A stretch of 64,000 nt of DNA, taken from JAWKTM01 sp041399085. Its GTDB lineage: Bacteria > Planctomycetota > Planctomycetia > Pirellulales > Pirellulaceae. The notes under the pieces are model-generated. The model was given only the letters and a program-made list of their open reading frames with translations. It had not been told where the DNA came from and ran no database searches. How positions within the stretch are numbered: position 1 is the stretch's first letter; the number at the start of each line of letters is the position of its first letter. The stretch covers positions 1-64,000 of the forward strand of contig JAWKTM010000028.1 of NCBI GenBank assembly GCA_041399085.1. Reading direction: 5' to 3'. Both the position numbers and the translations under genes were made by a program. This document shows positions 1 to 9,779 of this stretch, one piece after another.

Positions 1-819
1 TCGACGGTCCGGTAACTCACGAACCAGTGATACAAAATCTCCTTGTCGCTCGCGCACGATGCCGGCAAAGAACGCGGCGAAAGACCAGAACTCGTCGCGC
101 TTCCAGGCATCGAACGGATGATCGTGACACTGCGCGCATTCGATCTGCACACCGAGGAAAATGCGTGATGTTGCCGCGGCCAGATTCTCCGGCGCCACTT
201 GCTTGGCTTGATAGAAAGCCAATGGCGAGCTGCTTTGGAGACGAGCGAAATATTCATTTCGATTATCGTTATCCAGTGGAGTGTTGATAATCTCTCGCAC
301 GAGTTGATCGTAAGGCGTGTTGGTCGTCATGTGTTCCCGCAGCCATGTTTCAAAGCCGGGTACCACAAACCGAGTTTGCAGATCGCTCTCGGTTTCGGGC
401 AACATCGCTCGGCGCCAGTAACGCGTCGAGTTCACAATATAACCCGCTTCGTCCAACAAACGTTCGACCACTAATCGCCGTTTGTTTGGTGATTCATCCA
501 TTAAGAACTCGCGGGTGACCGAGACGGGCGGAATGCAACCCGAGATATGCAGGTAGACGCGTCGCAAGTACTCGGCATCACCGGCTGGCTCCGTCGGTTG
601 GATGTCGTTCTCCGTCCAATGTTGGGCGATTAGCCGATCGATTTCGGCGGCGACACGCGCGACTTCGTCGGCTTGCTGGTCGCCTTTCCGACGCTCGGTC
701 GCTTTTTCCGATTTCGAGGTGCCGTCTTCACCGAGCACCAACGTCGAACCGATCGTGGAATATCCGGCGAACACTGTCGCGAGAAACAACAGTTGCGCGT
801 ATAAACATTGTGAGGACAT
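1..819 (-). CDS. DUF1549 (PSCyt2) planctomycete cytochrome-like protein, C-terminus cut by window edge
   Basis: The minus frame is open from an ATG at 819 to the window edge (273 codons). Upstream of the ATG is AAGGAA, a good ribosome binding site. A signal-peptide-like N-terminus is followed by a DUF1549 domain. The motif CAQCHDHPFDAWKRDEF near residue 230 has the haem-binding form C-x-x-C-H with a following H-P-F. In this family a DUF1553 domain normally follows, which would lie outside the window. The gene is downstream of, and on the same strand as, the secreted WD40 gene, so the two may be co-transcribed. The family is extracytoplasmic and its exact reaction is unknown. Confidence in the family is high; the function is open. 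Confidence 0.88.
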   Translation of the reverse strand, partial: MSSQCLYAQLLFLATVFAGYSTIGSTLVLGEDGTSKSEKATERRKGDQQADEVARVAAEIDRLIAQHWTENDIQPTEPAGDAEYLRRVYLHISGCIPPVSVTREFLMDESPNKRRLVVERLLDEAGYIVNSTRYWRRAMLPETESDLQTRFVVPGFETWLREHMTTNTPYDQLVREIINTPLDNDNRNEYFARLQSSSPLAFYQAKQVAPENLAAATSRIFLGVQIECAQCHDHPFDAWKRDEFWSFAAFFAGIVRERQGDFVSLVRELPDRR

Positions 820-983
820 TGCACGTTCCTTATCGCGAATGCGCCAACCTGTGAAAACGAGTCGGCAGTTCGACGAGCTAGTTGCCATTTGTTCTAACGG
901 AGCCGAGGAGGATCAGTCAACCATTTAGCGAGCGCGTGTTTTGGTGATCGCACGGTGAACCTGTTACGCGAACCTTTCCGGTC

Positions 984-1859
984 TCACGGATTTGAGGACG
1001 TTTCATCGCCTATTGACGACGAGGCCCACTGCTTCACAACTTCCAGCAACGGTGGTGATTCGTTCACTGTTAAGTTCGGCAACCTTCCCGCCGCGTTCTC
1101 GTCCGTCGGAGTCCGTGTCATCCACAACGTGACGACACCATCTTGCGATCCGCCAGCCATGAGCGATCCGTCGTCGCACATCGAGAGATTAAAAATCAGC
1201 CCCGCATGCGCTTCATATGTTTGTTGCACGGCGCCGCTGCTGAGCTCCCATCGAGCGATCTCCCCGCGAGTCGTGCCGATCATGACTGCCTGCTCATTGG
1301 GACTTATGACGGCCGAGGTGACGGTATGACCGTTGCCGTAGCTGGCTATCAGACTCTGCTTCTCCACATCCCATGTCTTCACACCCTGCACGCCATGAGA
1401 CAACAGCCGTCTGCTGGACGAATCGAACATCACTCCTTTAATCTCGAAACGATGTTCGCCGAGTCGAGTGATCTCCCGTCCAGTCGCGGCGTCCCACAAT
1501 TTAACTTCACCCGGCTGCCGCCAATCTTTCCATGAACCGGTACAAGTCGCCACGTATCGATTGTCGGGCGAAAACGCCACGTCGCTCAGCGCCAGCGGCT
1601 GCTGGGGCGAGTTGAACAAAGACTCACCGGACTCAACATTCCACAACCGCCAAGTTCTATCCCAACCGCCCGATACCAATCGTTTGCCGTCGGGTGAGAA
1701 GCCCACGCGTCGCGGGGCCGCCGTATGGCCCGTAAGTTTGCGGCGCAGTTGGCCCGTCTCGAAGTCCCATAGTTCGATCTCGCTGCCAAAAAAACAGAGA
1801 GCGATGGTGCGCCCGTCTGGACTGAAACGCATGTAGCTAATTCCGGCGCGGCACTTCAA
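984..1859 (-). CDS. WD40 repeat protein, C-terminal part separated by a frameshift
   Basis: This 291-aa frame continues the WD40 repeats of the upstream gene with six further blade cores (for example FSPDGRTIALC and FSPDGKRLVSGG) and then ends in a short non-repeat tail. Its only in-frame start upstream of the first blade is a TTG at 1859, inside the end of the upstream gene, and no ribosome binding site is visible. The first blade begins immediately at the point where the upstream frame stops. I therefore read it as the C-terminal end of one gene spanning 984-5001, broken by a one-base shift between about 1837 and 1859. It could also be translated separately, but that seems less likely. Confidence 0.75.
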   Translation of the reverse strand: MKCRAGISYMRFSPDGRTIALCFFGSEIELWDFETGQLRRKLTGHTAAPRRVGFSPDGKRLVSGGWDRTWRLWNVESGESLFNSPQQPLALSDVAFSPDNRYVATCTGSWKDWRQPGEVKLWDAATGREITRLGEHRFEIKGVMFDSSSRRLLSHGVQGVKTWDVEKQSLIASYGNGHTVTSAVISPNEQAVMIGTTRGEIARWELSSGAVQQTYEAHAGLIFNLSMCDDGSLMAGGSQDGVVTLWMTRTPTDENAAGRLPNLTVNESPPLLEVVKQWASSSIGDETSSNP

Positions 1860-4800
1860 TCGTGCGTGTTTGCTTGCCAGTCGTCACATCATGCACGTAA
1901 ATCGCGGCCGATTTGCCATCGGTCGACTTACCCGCGGTGACTACCCAACGTCCATCCGGCGAGAGAGCAACCGTCATCAAACCCGCGTGGTTTTCTTCTA
2001 GGACCGCAATTGGGCTGGCCGTTCGTTCCACGGTGGTCGGCCACAGCTTGACACTTCCGTCGCTGCCACTGCTGAACACGACCGAACCATCCACCGAAGT
2101 CGAAACGGCAAATACATATTGAGCCGACGAGAAACGATGCCCTTCATAGTCACCGATCTTAATGCGTCTCTCCAAGTCCCACATGGACACGGTCCCATTG
2201 TATTGCCCGCAAACAATTGTTCTGTTGTCGGGTAATAATGCCATGTCACTCATTTCGTCATTGGTAGTGATGGTGTGAAGTAGCGTTTTCTGAGCGACGT
2301 CGTATACCAGGATCTCATGTTGCGAGCCACAGGCTAGCAGTCTCTGGCCATCTGGGGTAAACATCACCCGTCGCATCTTATGTTTCGTGCCTGGCAAATC
2401 GGCTAGTTCCTCGCCGCTAGCCGGGTCCCACAATCGCACGTGCCCCGCCTTTCGCCACTCGCGATAGTCACCCGAGGCCGAGGCGAGCAACGTGCCGTCG
2501 GGCGAATAGCTCAGCCCTTCAACCGGCATCCCGTCGCTTGGCAGCTCGCGCAGCTTCTCGCGACTCGCGAAGCTAAAAACAGTGGTCACGCCGTCTTTCG
2601 CGCCAGCCGCGAATTGCTGGCCATCGGGCGAGAACGCGACCGACGTCGATTCTTCGTGCCCTGTTTCGATAACCGCCACTTGTTCCATGGATGTGATATC
2701 CCACATATAAATCTGCTCGCCATAGCCGCCTGTTAACAGCCAGCGTCCGTCGCGCGAAATCGCTCCGCTACTAACACCTCGCTGCTGGTCGATCGACTTG
2801 ATAAGCTGCCCGGTCGCCAGGTCCCAAAACTTGACTTGACGGGTCGTGCTGCCAGTTACCAACCGTCGCTGATCCGGCGTAACGAACGCAAATCTGGCTC
2901 CGTCTTTCTCGGCCACCTGGATTTCGGCCAACGGTGGAATGGGGGGCTCCTTGGCGTTCCATCGCAGCAGCTTTTTGTCGTAACCGGCCGAGATCAACGC
3001 GCGGGAGTCCGGCAAGTAAATCACCGAAGTAACAACGTCTTCGTGAGACTTCATTGTTTGTAGCAGCTTGCCATTCAACGGATTCCACATTCGGACCGAT
3101 TTGTCGAAACCGCCGCTGACGAGCGTGGCGCCGCGAGGTGAGTATGCCACGCACCAGACCATATTCTCATGCCCCGACAGTTCGCGAAGCTGCTGTCCTG
3201 AATTCGCATCCCAAATACGAATCGAATTGTCTTCGCTGCCAGTCGCGAACTGCTGGCCATCGGGCGAGTAGGACACGCCTCGCACCGCACCTGTATGCCC
3301 CGTGACGGTTGCAATGGCTTTGTGTGTTTCGATATCCCATACCATGGCCGTGCGGTCGGAGCTGCCGGAGACCAAACGTTTGCCATCGGGTGAAAAGGCG
3401 ACACAGCGGGCCGCGGCGGTATGTCCATCGAACTTCGCGATCTCCTTACCCGTTTCCACATCCCACAACCGAACGGACTTGTCATAGCCGGCCGAAGCCA
3501 ACTGTTGCCCGTCTGGCGAGAATGCAATGGCGAACACCCAATTGGTATGTCCTGTCAACTCACGTGGTTCTCCGAATCGCGGCGCACGTTCGGTTTCATT
3601 GTCCACCGTTTGAGTCGCTTCCGTTGCGATGGGCCACAACTTAATGGATTGGTCGTAGCTGCCCGTGGCCAACCATTTGCCATCGGGTGAGAAGGCGACC
3701 GCGACCACCAGGTCATCGTGGCCGTTCACACTCGTTAAGAGCCGGCCACTCGAGGCGTCACGCACCCGCACCGACAAATCCTCGTGAGCCGTCGCGACCC
3801 AACGCCCGTCGAGCGACGCGGCCAAGGCATGCACGGGCTCGGGCAAATCGGCCTGCTCGATATGCGGTTTCAGCGTGGACTTGAGCCGTTGGTCCTGGGC
3901 GTTCCAAACGTGGACCAGCGAATCCGCGCCGCCGGTAAAGATTGTCTGGCCGTCATCCGTCATCTCAAGTTCCAACGCGGCGCCCTCGTGAGCCGCGAAC
4001 GCTCGCAATGATTCGCCGTCACGAAAAGTCCGAACGGATCCATCGAAACAAGCGATGTGCAGCGAGCCATCCTTCGTGAACAGTATCCGCTCGCCGCCAG
4101 AATCGGCGAGTTGAATCGTCTGCCCCGGTTCGCCCGTGCGTGCATTGAACATTTGAATCAACGGTTCATACCCGCAAGCCGCCACGGACCTGCCGTCCGG
4201 CGAAAATGCGATACCCAGAATCGGCTGGCCGCCAGCATTCTTGGTCCAGATCTCACTGGCCTGCTCGAAGTCGAACCCAATCACGCGGCCATAGCGCGTG
4301 TTGTCGAAGCTGCCGCCACCCGCCACGATGGTTTTGCCGTCGGGCGAGAAGGCCAAGTGCTGCAGTCGGAACAGATCGCCCTGGAAGACGCGACGTTCAT
4401 CCCACGTGCCGACACGGAACGCCCATAAAGCGGCGGACTCGGACGCCATCGCCAGCCATTGACCGTCGGGCGAGAAAGCCAGCCGAGCGACCGACGAAGG
4501 CGACTTCATCCGCGCCTCTTCCGCCCAACTTGCCGCGTCGTAGACGATCACATCATGCTCCCAAGTGGCGATCGCCAGCAATGTTCCGTCAGGCGAGAAC
4601 GTGGCCGTTGCCAATCCCTTGGGCTGCGGGATCGACTTTAGCAATTGCCCGCTGGGCCACTCGTACACACGCAACAGTCCCGCCGTCATCCAATTCCCAT
4701 GACCGACCGCCACCAGCTTGCCGTTCGGCGAAAGGTCCAACGAGCGAACCTCCAACTCCTGAACGGGAAATCCCACCGCCGTCGACTCAAACGACACCGG

Positions 4801-5001
4801 CTCCCGAGCTTTGAACAACTCCAGCGGACGAATCGAGGGCGCCGTTTGGTCGGCGGAAGAATCGTTCGCGTCGCCAACGACGCGGTCCGAAGTCGCCCCG
4901 CTATTCGACTGCGCCCGGGCACTCGCGGTAACCAACGTGGCCACGCAGCAAGCCACGACGATCGCGACGACTGCCGCACGATTCACAACGAATTCGGGCA
5001 T
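1837..5001 (-). CDS. Secreted multi-propeller WD40 repeat protein (N-terminal 1054 aa)
   Basis: The start is an ATG at 5001 preceded by TTGGAG. Residues 1-32 form a Sec signal peptide ending near ASARA, so the protein acts outside the cytoplasm. The rest is WD40: I count about 22 blade cores of the F/Y-S-P-D-G type here and six more in the next frame. That makes about 28, which would be four seven-bladed propellers. WD40 propellers serve as protein-binding scaffolds and have no catalytic residues to look for. Secreted WD40 genes often neighbour DUF1549/cytochrome genes in planctomycetes, and such a gene lies directly downstream. The partner is unknown. Confidence 0.88.
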   Translation of the reverse strand: MPEFVVNRAAVVAIVVACCVATLVTASARAQSNSGATSDRVVGDANDSSADQTAPSIRPLELFKAREPVSFESTAVGFPVQELEVRSLDLSPNGKLVAVGHGNWMTAGLLRVYEWPSGQLLKSIPQPKGLATATFSPDGTLLAIATWEHDVIVYDAASWAEEARMKSPSSVARLAFSPDGQWLAMASESAALWAFRVGTWDERRVFQGDLFRLQHLAFSPDGKTIVAGGGSFDNTRYGRVIGFDFEQASEIWTKNAGGQPILGIAFSPDGRSVAACGYEPLIQMFNARTGEPGQTIQLADSGGERILFTKDGSLHIACFDGSVRTFRDGESLRAFAAHEGAALELEMTDDGQTIFTGGADSLVHVWNAQDQRLKSTLKPHIEQADLPEPVHALAASLDGRWVATAHEDLSVRVRDASSGRLLTSVNGHDDLVVAVAFSPDGKWLATGSYDQSIKLWPIATEATQTVDNETERAPRFGEPRELTGHTNWVFAIAFSPDGQQLASAGYDKSVRLWDVETGKEIAKFDGHTAAARCVAFSPDGKRLVSGSSDRTAMVWDIETHKAIATVTGHTGAVRGVSYSPDGQQFATGSEDNSIRIWDANSGQQLRELSGHENMVWCVAYSPRGATLVSGGFDKSVRMWNPLNGKLLQTMKSHEDVVTSVIYLPDSRALISAGYDKKLLRWNAKEPPIPPLAEIQVAEKDGARFAFVTPDQRRLVTGSTTRQVKFWDLATGQLIKSIDQQRGVSSGAISRDGRWLLTGGYGEQIYMWDITSMEQVAVIETGHEESTSVAFSPDGQQFAAGAKDGVTTVFSFASREKLRELPSDGMPVEGLSYSPDGTLLASASGDYREWRKAGHVRLWDPASGEELADLPGTKHKMRRVMFTPDGQRLLACGSQHEILVYDVAQKTLLHTITTNDEMSDMALLPDNRTIVCGQYNGTVSMWDLERRIKIGDYEGHRFSSAQYVFAVSTSVDGSVVFSSGSDGSVKLWPTTVERTASPIAVLEENHAGLMTVALSPDGRWVVTAGKSTDGKSAAIYVHDVTTGKQTRTIEVPRRN

Positions 5002-5281
5002 TCTCGAACTCCAAACTTGAGGGCATGGGCGGAACCGCCACGTGCTTCGATGAGATTGCCGTCAGCATAATCAACTCGCGGCGGCAATTCCCGCCTAATT
5101 CGCTCGACCCATTCAAATATTTGCATCGGAATTGCCGAAACATCGCGTCCAAAGCGACCGATCGTTCCCGGTCGGCTCCGGCGTAATCTAAGTTTCATTC
5201 GGGTTTCCAATTCCCCCGCGAAACCTTCAATCACCACCGGTCACCTGCCCGCGTATCAATTCAACGCCCCGCCCAAGTTTC

Positions 5282-6802
5282 ATGAACTCGATCGTCACCT
5301 CTCAATTCAATTCTTGTTCGGGCTCGCGCCTGCCTCGGATGTTACCGCGTCTGATCGGCAGTCCGGCGACTTTGTTTGTAACGCTGATGCTGCTTAGCGC
5401 GATCTTCCGGCCTTATGCGGGGATTCAGCATGACGCCCGACTCTACGCCCTCCAGTCCGTGCATCATCTCGACCCCGAGATTTACCAAGACGACCTCTTC
5501 TTGAAGTACGGTTCGCAGGACCGATATTCGCTGTTCTCGCCGATCGTTTGCCCATTGGTAGAAACATTGGGCGCCAACCTAGCGTTTTTTTGGCTCTATC
5601 TCGTCGGCAACGCTTGCTGGCTGTTCGCCATGCAACGGTTTGTGACGACTTTAATACGCGGCCGCCTCGTGGTATGGGGCGCGCTGATTTACCTAGCCGT
5701 CAATCCACTACCGTTTGGCGGTTATGAAACCTTTCATGTTAACGAGAACTTTCTTACACCTCGGCTCTGGGCCGTTGCTTTCGTTGTGTTAGGGTTGGAA
5801 CGCTTGCTGCGCGAACGTCCAGTTGCCGCGTTCGGCTGGATTTCGATCGCCATGCTATTGCACCCCATCATGGGATTCGCCGGTCTTTGTGTCTGGCTGT
5901 GTTGGCAACTACGGCGACTCCTGTCGCCGCAAGGTTTTATCCGACTGCTGGCAACTGGCACGGCGGCCGTTGTGGGAGTCTTGGTTTACGAGCCGCTGGG
6001 GATTGCCATCTTCGGTTATATGGACGTTCAGTGGCGTGCGTATGTGATTGACGCGAACTGCTACTGCATCCCCTCGCGCTGGCCGCTGGACGATTGGTTG
6101 CACCTTGCGGCCGCATTCACGATCTTGGGAACCGGAAGGCTGTACGCGGTACGTTCATTCGCCAGTCGACGAATGCTGGAGACGGTGTTGCTGTTGGCAA
6201 GCGTGGGATTGGTGATCGGCGTCGCGGCTCCGTATTTGCCTTATAAACTGCTGTTTCAAGGACAGGCTTATCGAGCCATCTGGCTGCTGCAGCTAATCCA
6301 CATTCCGATTCTGTTTTGCTTGCTGCGCCAAGCATTGAAAGACCGCCTCTCTCCGACCGGCAAGCTGGCCACGGTCGCCGGGTTGCTGTTATTCGCGGCG
6401 GCGACGATGAACATCGCGCAAATCATGACCGCCGCGCTTGCCCTGACGGCGGTTTATAGCTGGCAAGAGAGTTCGCGGCAGGTGGATCGGCGGCGTGCGA
6501 GACAGTGGATTGCTCGCGCCTGGCTCGCGTGTTTGCTCGGCACGACGCTCGTCGCTCTATCCGTCGTGGGAATGATTTCGAGCATTTATGCACATGGCGC
6601 TTCCGTCGCTCAACTCACACTCGTGCCTCAACTGATTGGCCCTTTGGCAACGTGGGCGGCGGCCATCACGCTCGTCCTTGTCATACAACATCAATTGGGC
6701 CTGGGAGCCCTGTATCGCCGAATCGCACTCGGCGGAAGCTTGGCTGTCCAGACATGTTTTTCTTGCGCCAGGCGGTTCTCCATTGGAATTGCTCGGAATT
6801 GA
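5282..6802 (+). CDS. Polytopic membrane protein, N-terminal part of a frameshifted gene
   Basis: This 506-aa frame has about ten hydrophobic segments. The loop after the first one carries an H-D-A-R-x-Y motif (GIQHDARLYALQSV), reminiscent of the acidic first loop of GT-C glycosyltransferases, but I do not recognise a named family. The last 15 or so residues (CARRFSIGIARN) are out of frame. Sequence typical of this gene resumes one base later in the next frame (6762-7370), and the break sits at a run of five T at 6756-6760. The gene is divergent from the WD40 gene, with 280 bp between them. The flavoprotein gene follows on the same strand. Confidence 0.7.
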   Translation: MNSIVTSQFNSCSGSRLPRMLPRLIGSPATLFVTLMLLSAIFRPYAGIQHDARLYALQSVHHLDPEIYQDDLFLKYGSQDRYSLFSPIVCPLVETLGANLAFFWLYLVGNACWLFAMQRFVTTLIRGRLVVWGALIYLAVNPLPFGGYETFHVNENFLTPRLWAVAFVVLGLERLLRERPVAAFGWISIAMLLHPIMGFAGLCVWLCWQLRRLLSPQGFIRLLATGTAAVVGVLVYEPLGIAIFGYMDVQWRAYVIDANCYCIPSRWPLDDWLHLAAAFTILGTGRLYAVRSFASRRMLETVLLLASVGLVIGVAAPYLPYKLLFQGQAYRAIWLLQLIHIPILFCLLRQALKDRLSPTGKLATVAGLLLFAAATMNIAQIMTAALALTAVYSWQESSRQVDRRRARQWIARAWLACLLGTTLVALSVVGMISSIYAHGASVAQLTLVPQLIGPLATWAAAITLVLVIQHQLGLGALYRRIALGGSLAVQTCFSCARRFSIGIARN

Positions 6803-7370
6803 CGAGGCCGCGGATTTGAGGCTTGTTAAATCCTATCTCTCTCAATTGGCGCCCTCTCACGACGACTCACCCGTGTTGTACTGGCCGTGCGGACCGCTCG
6901 ACAGCATTTGGCTCGATCTTCGATGCAACAGCTACTACTCCATCGCACAGACCGCCGGCAACATGTTTAACCGCGAAACGGCGGTCGAAGGCTACCGACG
7001 CATGAGGTTGGTCCGCGACTTTGAATTGGACGTTCGTCGGCCGTGGCTGCCTCGCTGCCAGGAGATTATTCGCCGCGACACCGAACGCCTGTTGGGCAAG
7101 CCGATCGAGAGCGAACCACCGACGCTGGATACATTGCTTCGTGTGTGCCAAGACGAACCGGTTGATTTGCTCGTATTGCCGACACGTTTCGACGGTTGGT
7201 ATTCCGCGACGAACGGACGCGTGTTCATCTACGATGCCCATGCCATACGTGCGCGACTGGATTCGGAAGCTTCATCCACGGTTGCTTCGTCTCGTGATGT
7301 CGACTCCACAGCCAACTCTGCATTTGCCTGTGCCGCGCATTCCGATTCTACGGATCGCATCGGCCCCTAA
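6762..7370 (+). CDS. C-terminal soluble part of the frameshifted membrane protein
   Basis: The frame continues from the TTTTT run near 6758 with PGGSPLELLGIDEAADL and then a soluble domain containing PVLYWPCGPLDSIW and LLVLPTRFDGWY. There is no plausible independent start or ribosome binding site. This tail resembles the periplasmic C-terminal domain often seen after the membrane part of GT-C-like proteins, which is inference only. If the frames are joined the full protein would be about 690 residues. The last 40 or so residues are Ser/Ala/Asp-rich and may themselves be out of frame. Confidence 0.55.
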   Translation, partial: LAPGGSPLELLGIDEAADLRLVKSYLSQLAPSHDDSPVLYWPCGPLDSIWLDLRCNSYYSIAQTAGNMFNRETAVEGYRRMRLVRDFELDVRRPWLPRCQEIIRRDTERLLGKPIESEPPTLDTLLRVCQDEPVDLLVLPTRFDGWYSATNGRVFIYDAHAIRARLDSEASSTVASSRDVDSTANSAFACAAHSDSTDRIGP

Positions 7371-7478
7371 CCCTGTTTTTGGACCAGATGTCGCGCTGCC
7401 TGGTAAGTGTGACATGGATGGCGACCTAGATTTGCTCAGAATCAAGTCCGACTCGCTATTCAATGGAACTGATCTACC

Positions 7479-8909
7479 ATGAAGGTTTGCATCATCGGCG
7501 CTGGGCCGGCCGGTTTGACCGCCGCATATGAATTAGCCAAGCAGGGAGCGGAGGTCGAGGTCTTTGAAGCCAGCGGCGAGACGGGCGGCATGTCGCGGTC
7601 GTTCCAACTATGGGACCAGACGGTCGATCTAGGACCCCATCGCTTTTTCAGTAGTGACGCTCGCGTCAATCGGCTCTGGCTGGATGTCGTGGGCAGCGAC
7701 TATCAAATGGTCGACCGACTGACTCGCATCCGGTATAACAATCGCTTCTTCCGATACCCATTGGAGCCGCTCAACGCGCTCGGAAATCTGGGCGTCTTCA
7801 AAGCCGCCGCATGCATATTCAGCTACTTGCGCGAGCGTTTGTCGCCCAGTTGCGCGGACGATCACACATTCGAGTCGTGGGTCGTGCGCCGCTTCGGTCG
7901 CCGGTTATTTGAAACCTTCTTCAAATCTTACAGCGAAAAGCTGTGGGGGATCTCCTGCCGCGAACTCGATTCGGACTTCGCGGCCCAGCGCATCAAGAAA
8001 CTCTCACTGGGAGAAGTAATTAGGAACGGACTGGGAATCGGGGCGCGAAAACACCGAACTCTAGTCGATCAATTCGCCTATCCCGTGGGTGGCACGGGCA
8101 TGGTTTATGAACGGATGGCGGAGTTCATCGACGCCGTTGGCGAGCTGCACTTGAACTGCCCAGTACGACGCGTGCTTACGTCCGATGGACGCGCGCACGG
8201 TTTGGAACTGGTAGACGGTACTCGCCGAGAATGCGATCACATCATTTCCACGATGCCGCTGAATCTTCTTATCAAAGGTTTGGAGGACGTACCGGAAGCG
8301 GTGAGTCGCGCGGCCGGATCGTTGCGATTCCGCAACACGATTTTGGCCTACCTTCATGTGGCGGGAAGAGATTTATTTCCCGATCAATGGGTTTACGTAC
8401 ACGACCCCAGTTTGAAAGTTGGCCGGATTACGAATTTTCGAAATTGGACGCCTGATTTATACGGCGATTCTCCGAACACGATTGTCGCCTTGGAGTATTG
8501 GTGTAACGAACCCGATGCTGCCTGGAGAACGGCCGACGAAGAGCTAATTGAAATGGCGAAACGCGAGTTTCGGCAGTCTGGCCTGCTCGGTTCGGCTGAG
8601 ATTCTGGATGGGGCCATCGTCCGCGTTCCCAAAAGTTATCCCGTGTATACGCGCGGATATCAGGAACACTTGAATGTGATTGTCGACTACTTACGACAAA
8701 TCGAAGGTCTCACGCCGATTGGACGCTACGGCGCCTTCAAATATAACAACCAGGATCACAGTATCCTGATGGGCTTAATGGCGGCCGACCAGATTCTTTC
8801 CCAGCATGGCTGCGATCTATGGGCGGTCAACACCGACTATGAATCCTACCAGGAAGAGGCCACCATCACGGCCGCGGGACTTGTGACATCCGAGTTGGTG
8901 GCCAGTTAG
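7479..8909 (+). CDS. FAD-dependent amine oxidase / protoporphyrinogen-oxidase-like flavoprotein (COG1232 type)
   Basis: The 476-aa protein starts MKVCIIGAGPAGLTAAYELA, a Rossmann FAD-binding fold, followed by E-x-GG-M-S-R (residues 36-41) and LGPHRFF near residue 50. LGPHRFF is typical of the HemY/UDP-galactopyranose-mutase-like group. The C-terminus has the second FAD contact, in which an Asp- or Asn-rich stretch near MGLMAADQI replaces the usual motif. The neighbour is a membrane protein with GT-C-like features, so a role in sugar or cell-envelope precursor chemistry is as likely as haem synthesis. Genes of this group are often misnamed hemG/hemY, so I give no symbol. The ATG at 7479 has GGAAC about ten bases upstream. 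Confidence 0.82.
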   Translation: MKVCIIGAGPAGLTAAYELAKQGAEVEVFEASGETGGMSRSFQLWDQTVDLGPHRFFSSDARVNRLWLDVVGSDYQMVDRLTRIRYNNRFFRYPLEPLNALGNLGVFKAAACIFSYLRERLSPSCADDHTFESWVVRRFGRRLFETFFKSYSEKLWGISCRELDSDFAAQRIKKLSLGEVIRNGLGIGARKHRTLVDQFAYPVGGTGMVYERMAEFIDAVGELHLNCPVRRVLTSDGRAHGLELVDGTRRECDHIISTMPLNLLIKGLEDVPEAVSRAAGSLRFRNTILAYLHVAGRDLFPDQWVYVHDPSLKVGRITNFRNWTPDLYGDSPNTIVALEYWCNEPDAAWRTADEELIEMAKREFRQSGLLGSAEILDGAIVRVPKSYPVYTRGYQEHLNVIVDYLRQIEGLTPIGRYGAFKYNNQDHSILMGLMAADQILSQHGCDLWAVNTDYESYQEEATITAAGLVTSELVAS

Positions 8910-8932
8910 TCAACCGTTCGGCTGCTGGTCGC

Positions 8933-9703
8933 TCACTCCTGAATCTCGTAAGGCCATTGCGGCTTCGAGAACAGTCCGCCGTCGACAAAGATGGTTTGCC
9001 CTGTGGTGAATTCCGCGGCATCGCTGGCCAAAAAGGCCACCATATTCGCCACATCGGACGGTTCGCCGACCCTAGCCAACGGCGTCAGCGGGCCCCATGT
9101 TCCCGCGTAGTCGGTCGATTCGTTCTTCGTCCGTTCGATCTCGATGGCCCCCGGCGCAACACAGTTGACCCGGATTCGATAACGGCCCAACTCGACCGCG
9201 GCGACCTTCGTCAAATTCTCGATGCCCCCTTTCGACGCGCTATAGTCCACCAAGTTCGGAAATGGGACTTTGTTGCATCCCGAGCCGATATTGATGATCG
9301 AACCGCCGCGGTCTTTCATCATCCAAGCTGCCTGCTGCATACAGAGGAAGCACCCTTTCAGATTCGTGTTAATCACACGGTCCCAGTCTTCCTCGCGCAA
9401 ATTCAACAATGACGAAAACGTCTGCACGCCCGCGTTGTTTACTAACAGGTCCAGTCCCCCACAGTGCGTCTTGATCTCATTGAACATCGACCGCACGTGA
9501 TCACTGTTAGCCACGTCGGCTTGCAACAACCAAGCCCGTCGGCCGTGCCGCATCACGCCGTCCGCCGTTTCCCGCGCTCCCGCTTCATCGCGGCAATAAT
9601 TCACGGCCACGTCCCAACCCTGACGAGCCAAAGCGTAGGCAATCCCGCGACCGATTCCCTTGCTGGCTCCCGTGACAAGTGCGATTTTGATTATCTCAGT
9701 CAT
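8933..9703 (-). CDS. SDR-family oxidoreductase (FabG-like)
   Basis: A 256-aa classical short-chain dehydrogenase. It has the cofactor motif TGASKGIG (residues 11-18), NNAG (residues 88-91), a catalytic Ser in NIGSGCNKV and the YSASK catalytic Tyr/Lys pair. The C-terminal FVDGG is the usual FabG-like ending. It probably reduces a carbonyl or oxidises an alcohol with NAD(P)H. Its substrate is not evident. It follows an HpcH/HpaI aldolase gene on the same strand with a 76-bp gap, so the pair may act on a small sugar acid or keto acid. It converges on the flavoprotein gene with only 23 bp between them. Confidence 0.92.
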   Translation of the reverse strand: MTEIIKIALVTGASKGIGRGIAYALARQGWDVAVNYCRDEAGARETADGVMRHGRRAWLLQADVANSDHVRSMFNEIKTHCGGLDLLVNNAGVQTFSSLLNLREEDWDRVINTNLKGCFLCMQQAAWMMKDRGGSIINIGSGCNKVPFPNLVDYSASKGGIENLTKVAAVELGRYRIRVNCVAPGAIEIERTKNESTDYAGTWGPLTPLARVGEPSDVANMVAFLASDAAEFTTGQTIFVDGGLFSKPQWPYEIQE

Positions 9704-9779
9704 CGTAACAACCCCTCTAAGTTCAAAGATGCAAAGCCATTGTGTGAGCGGCTCTTATAATGTGACCAGGCGCTCGCCC

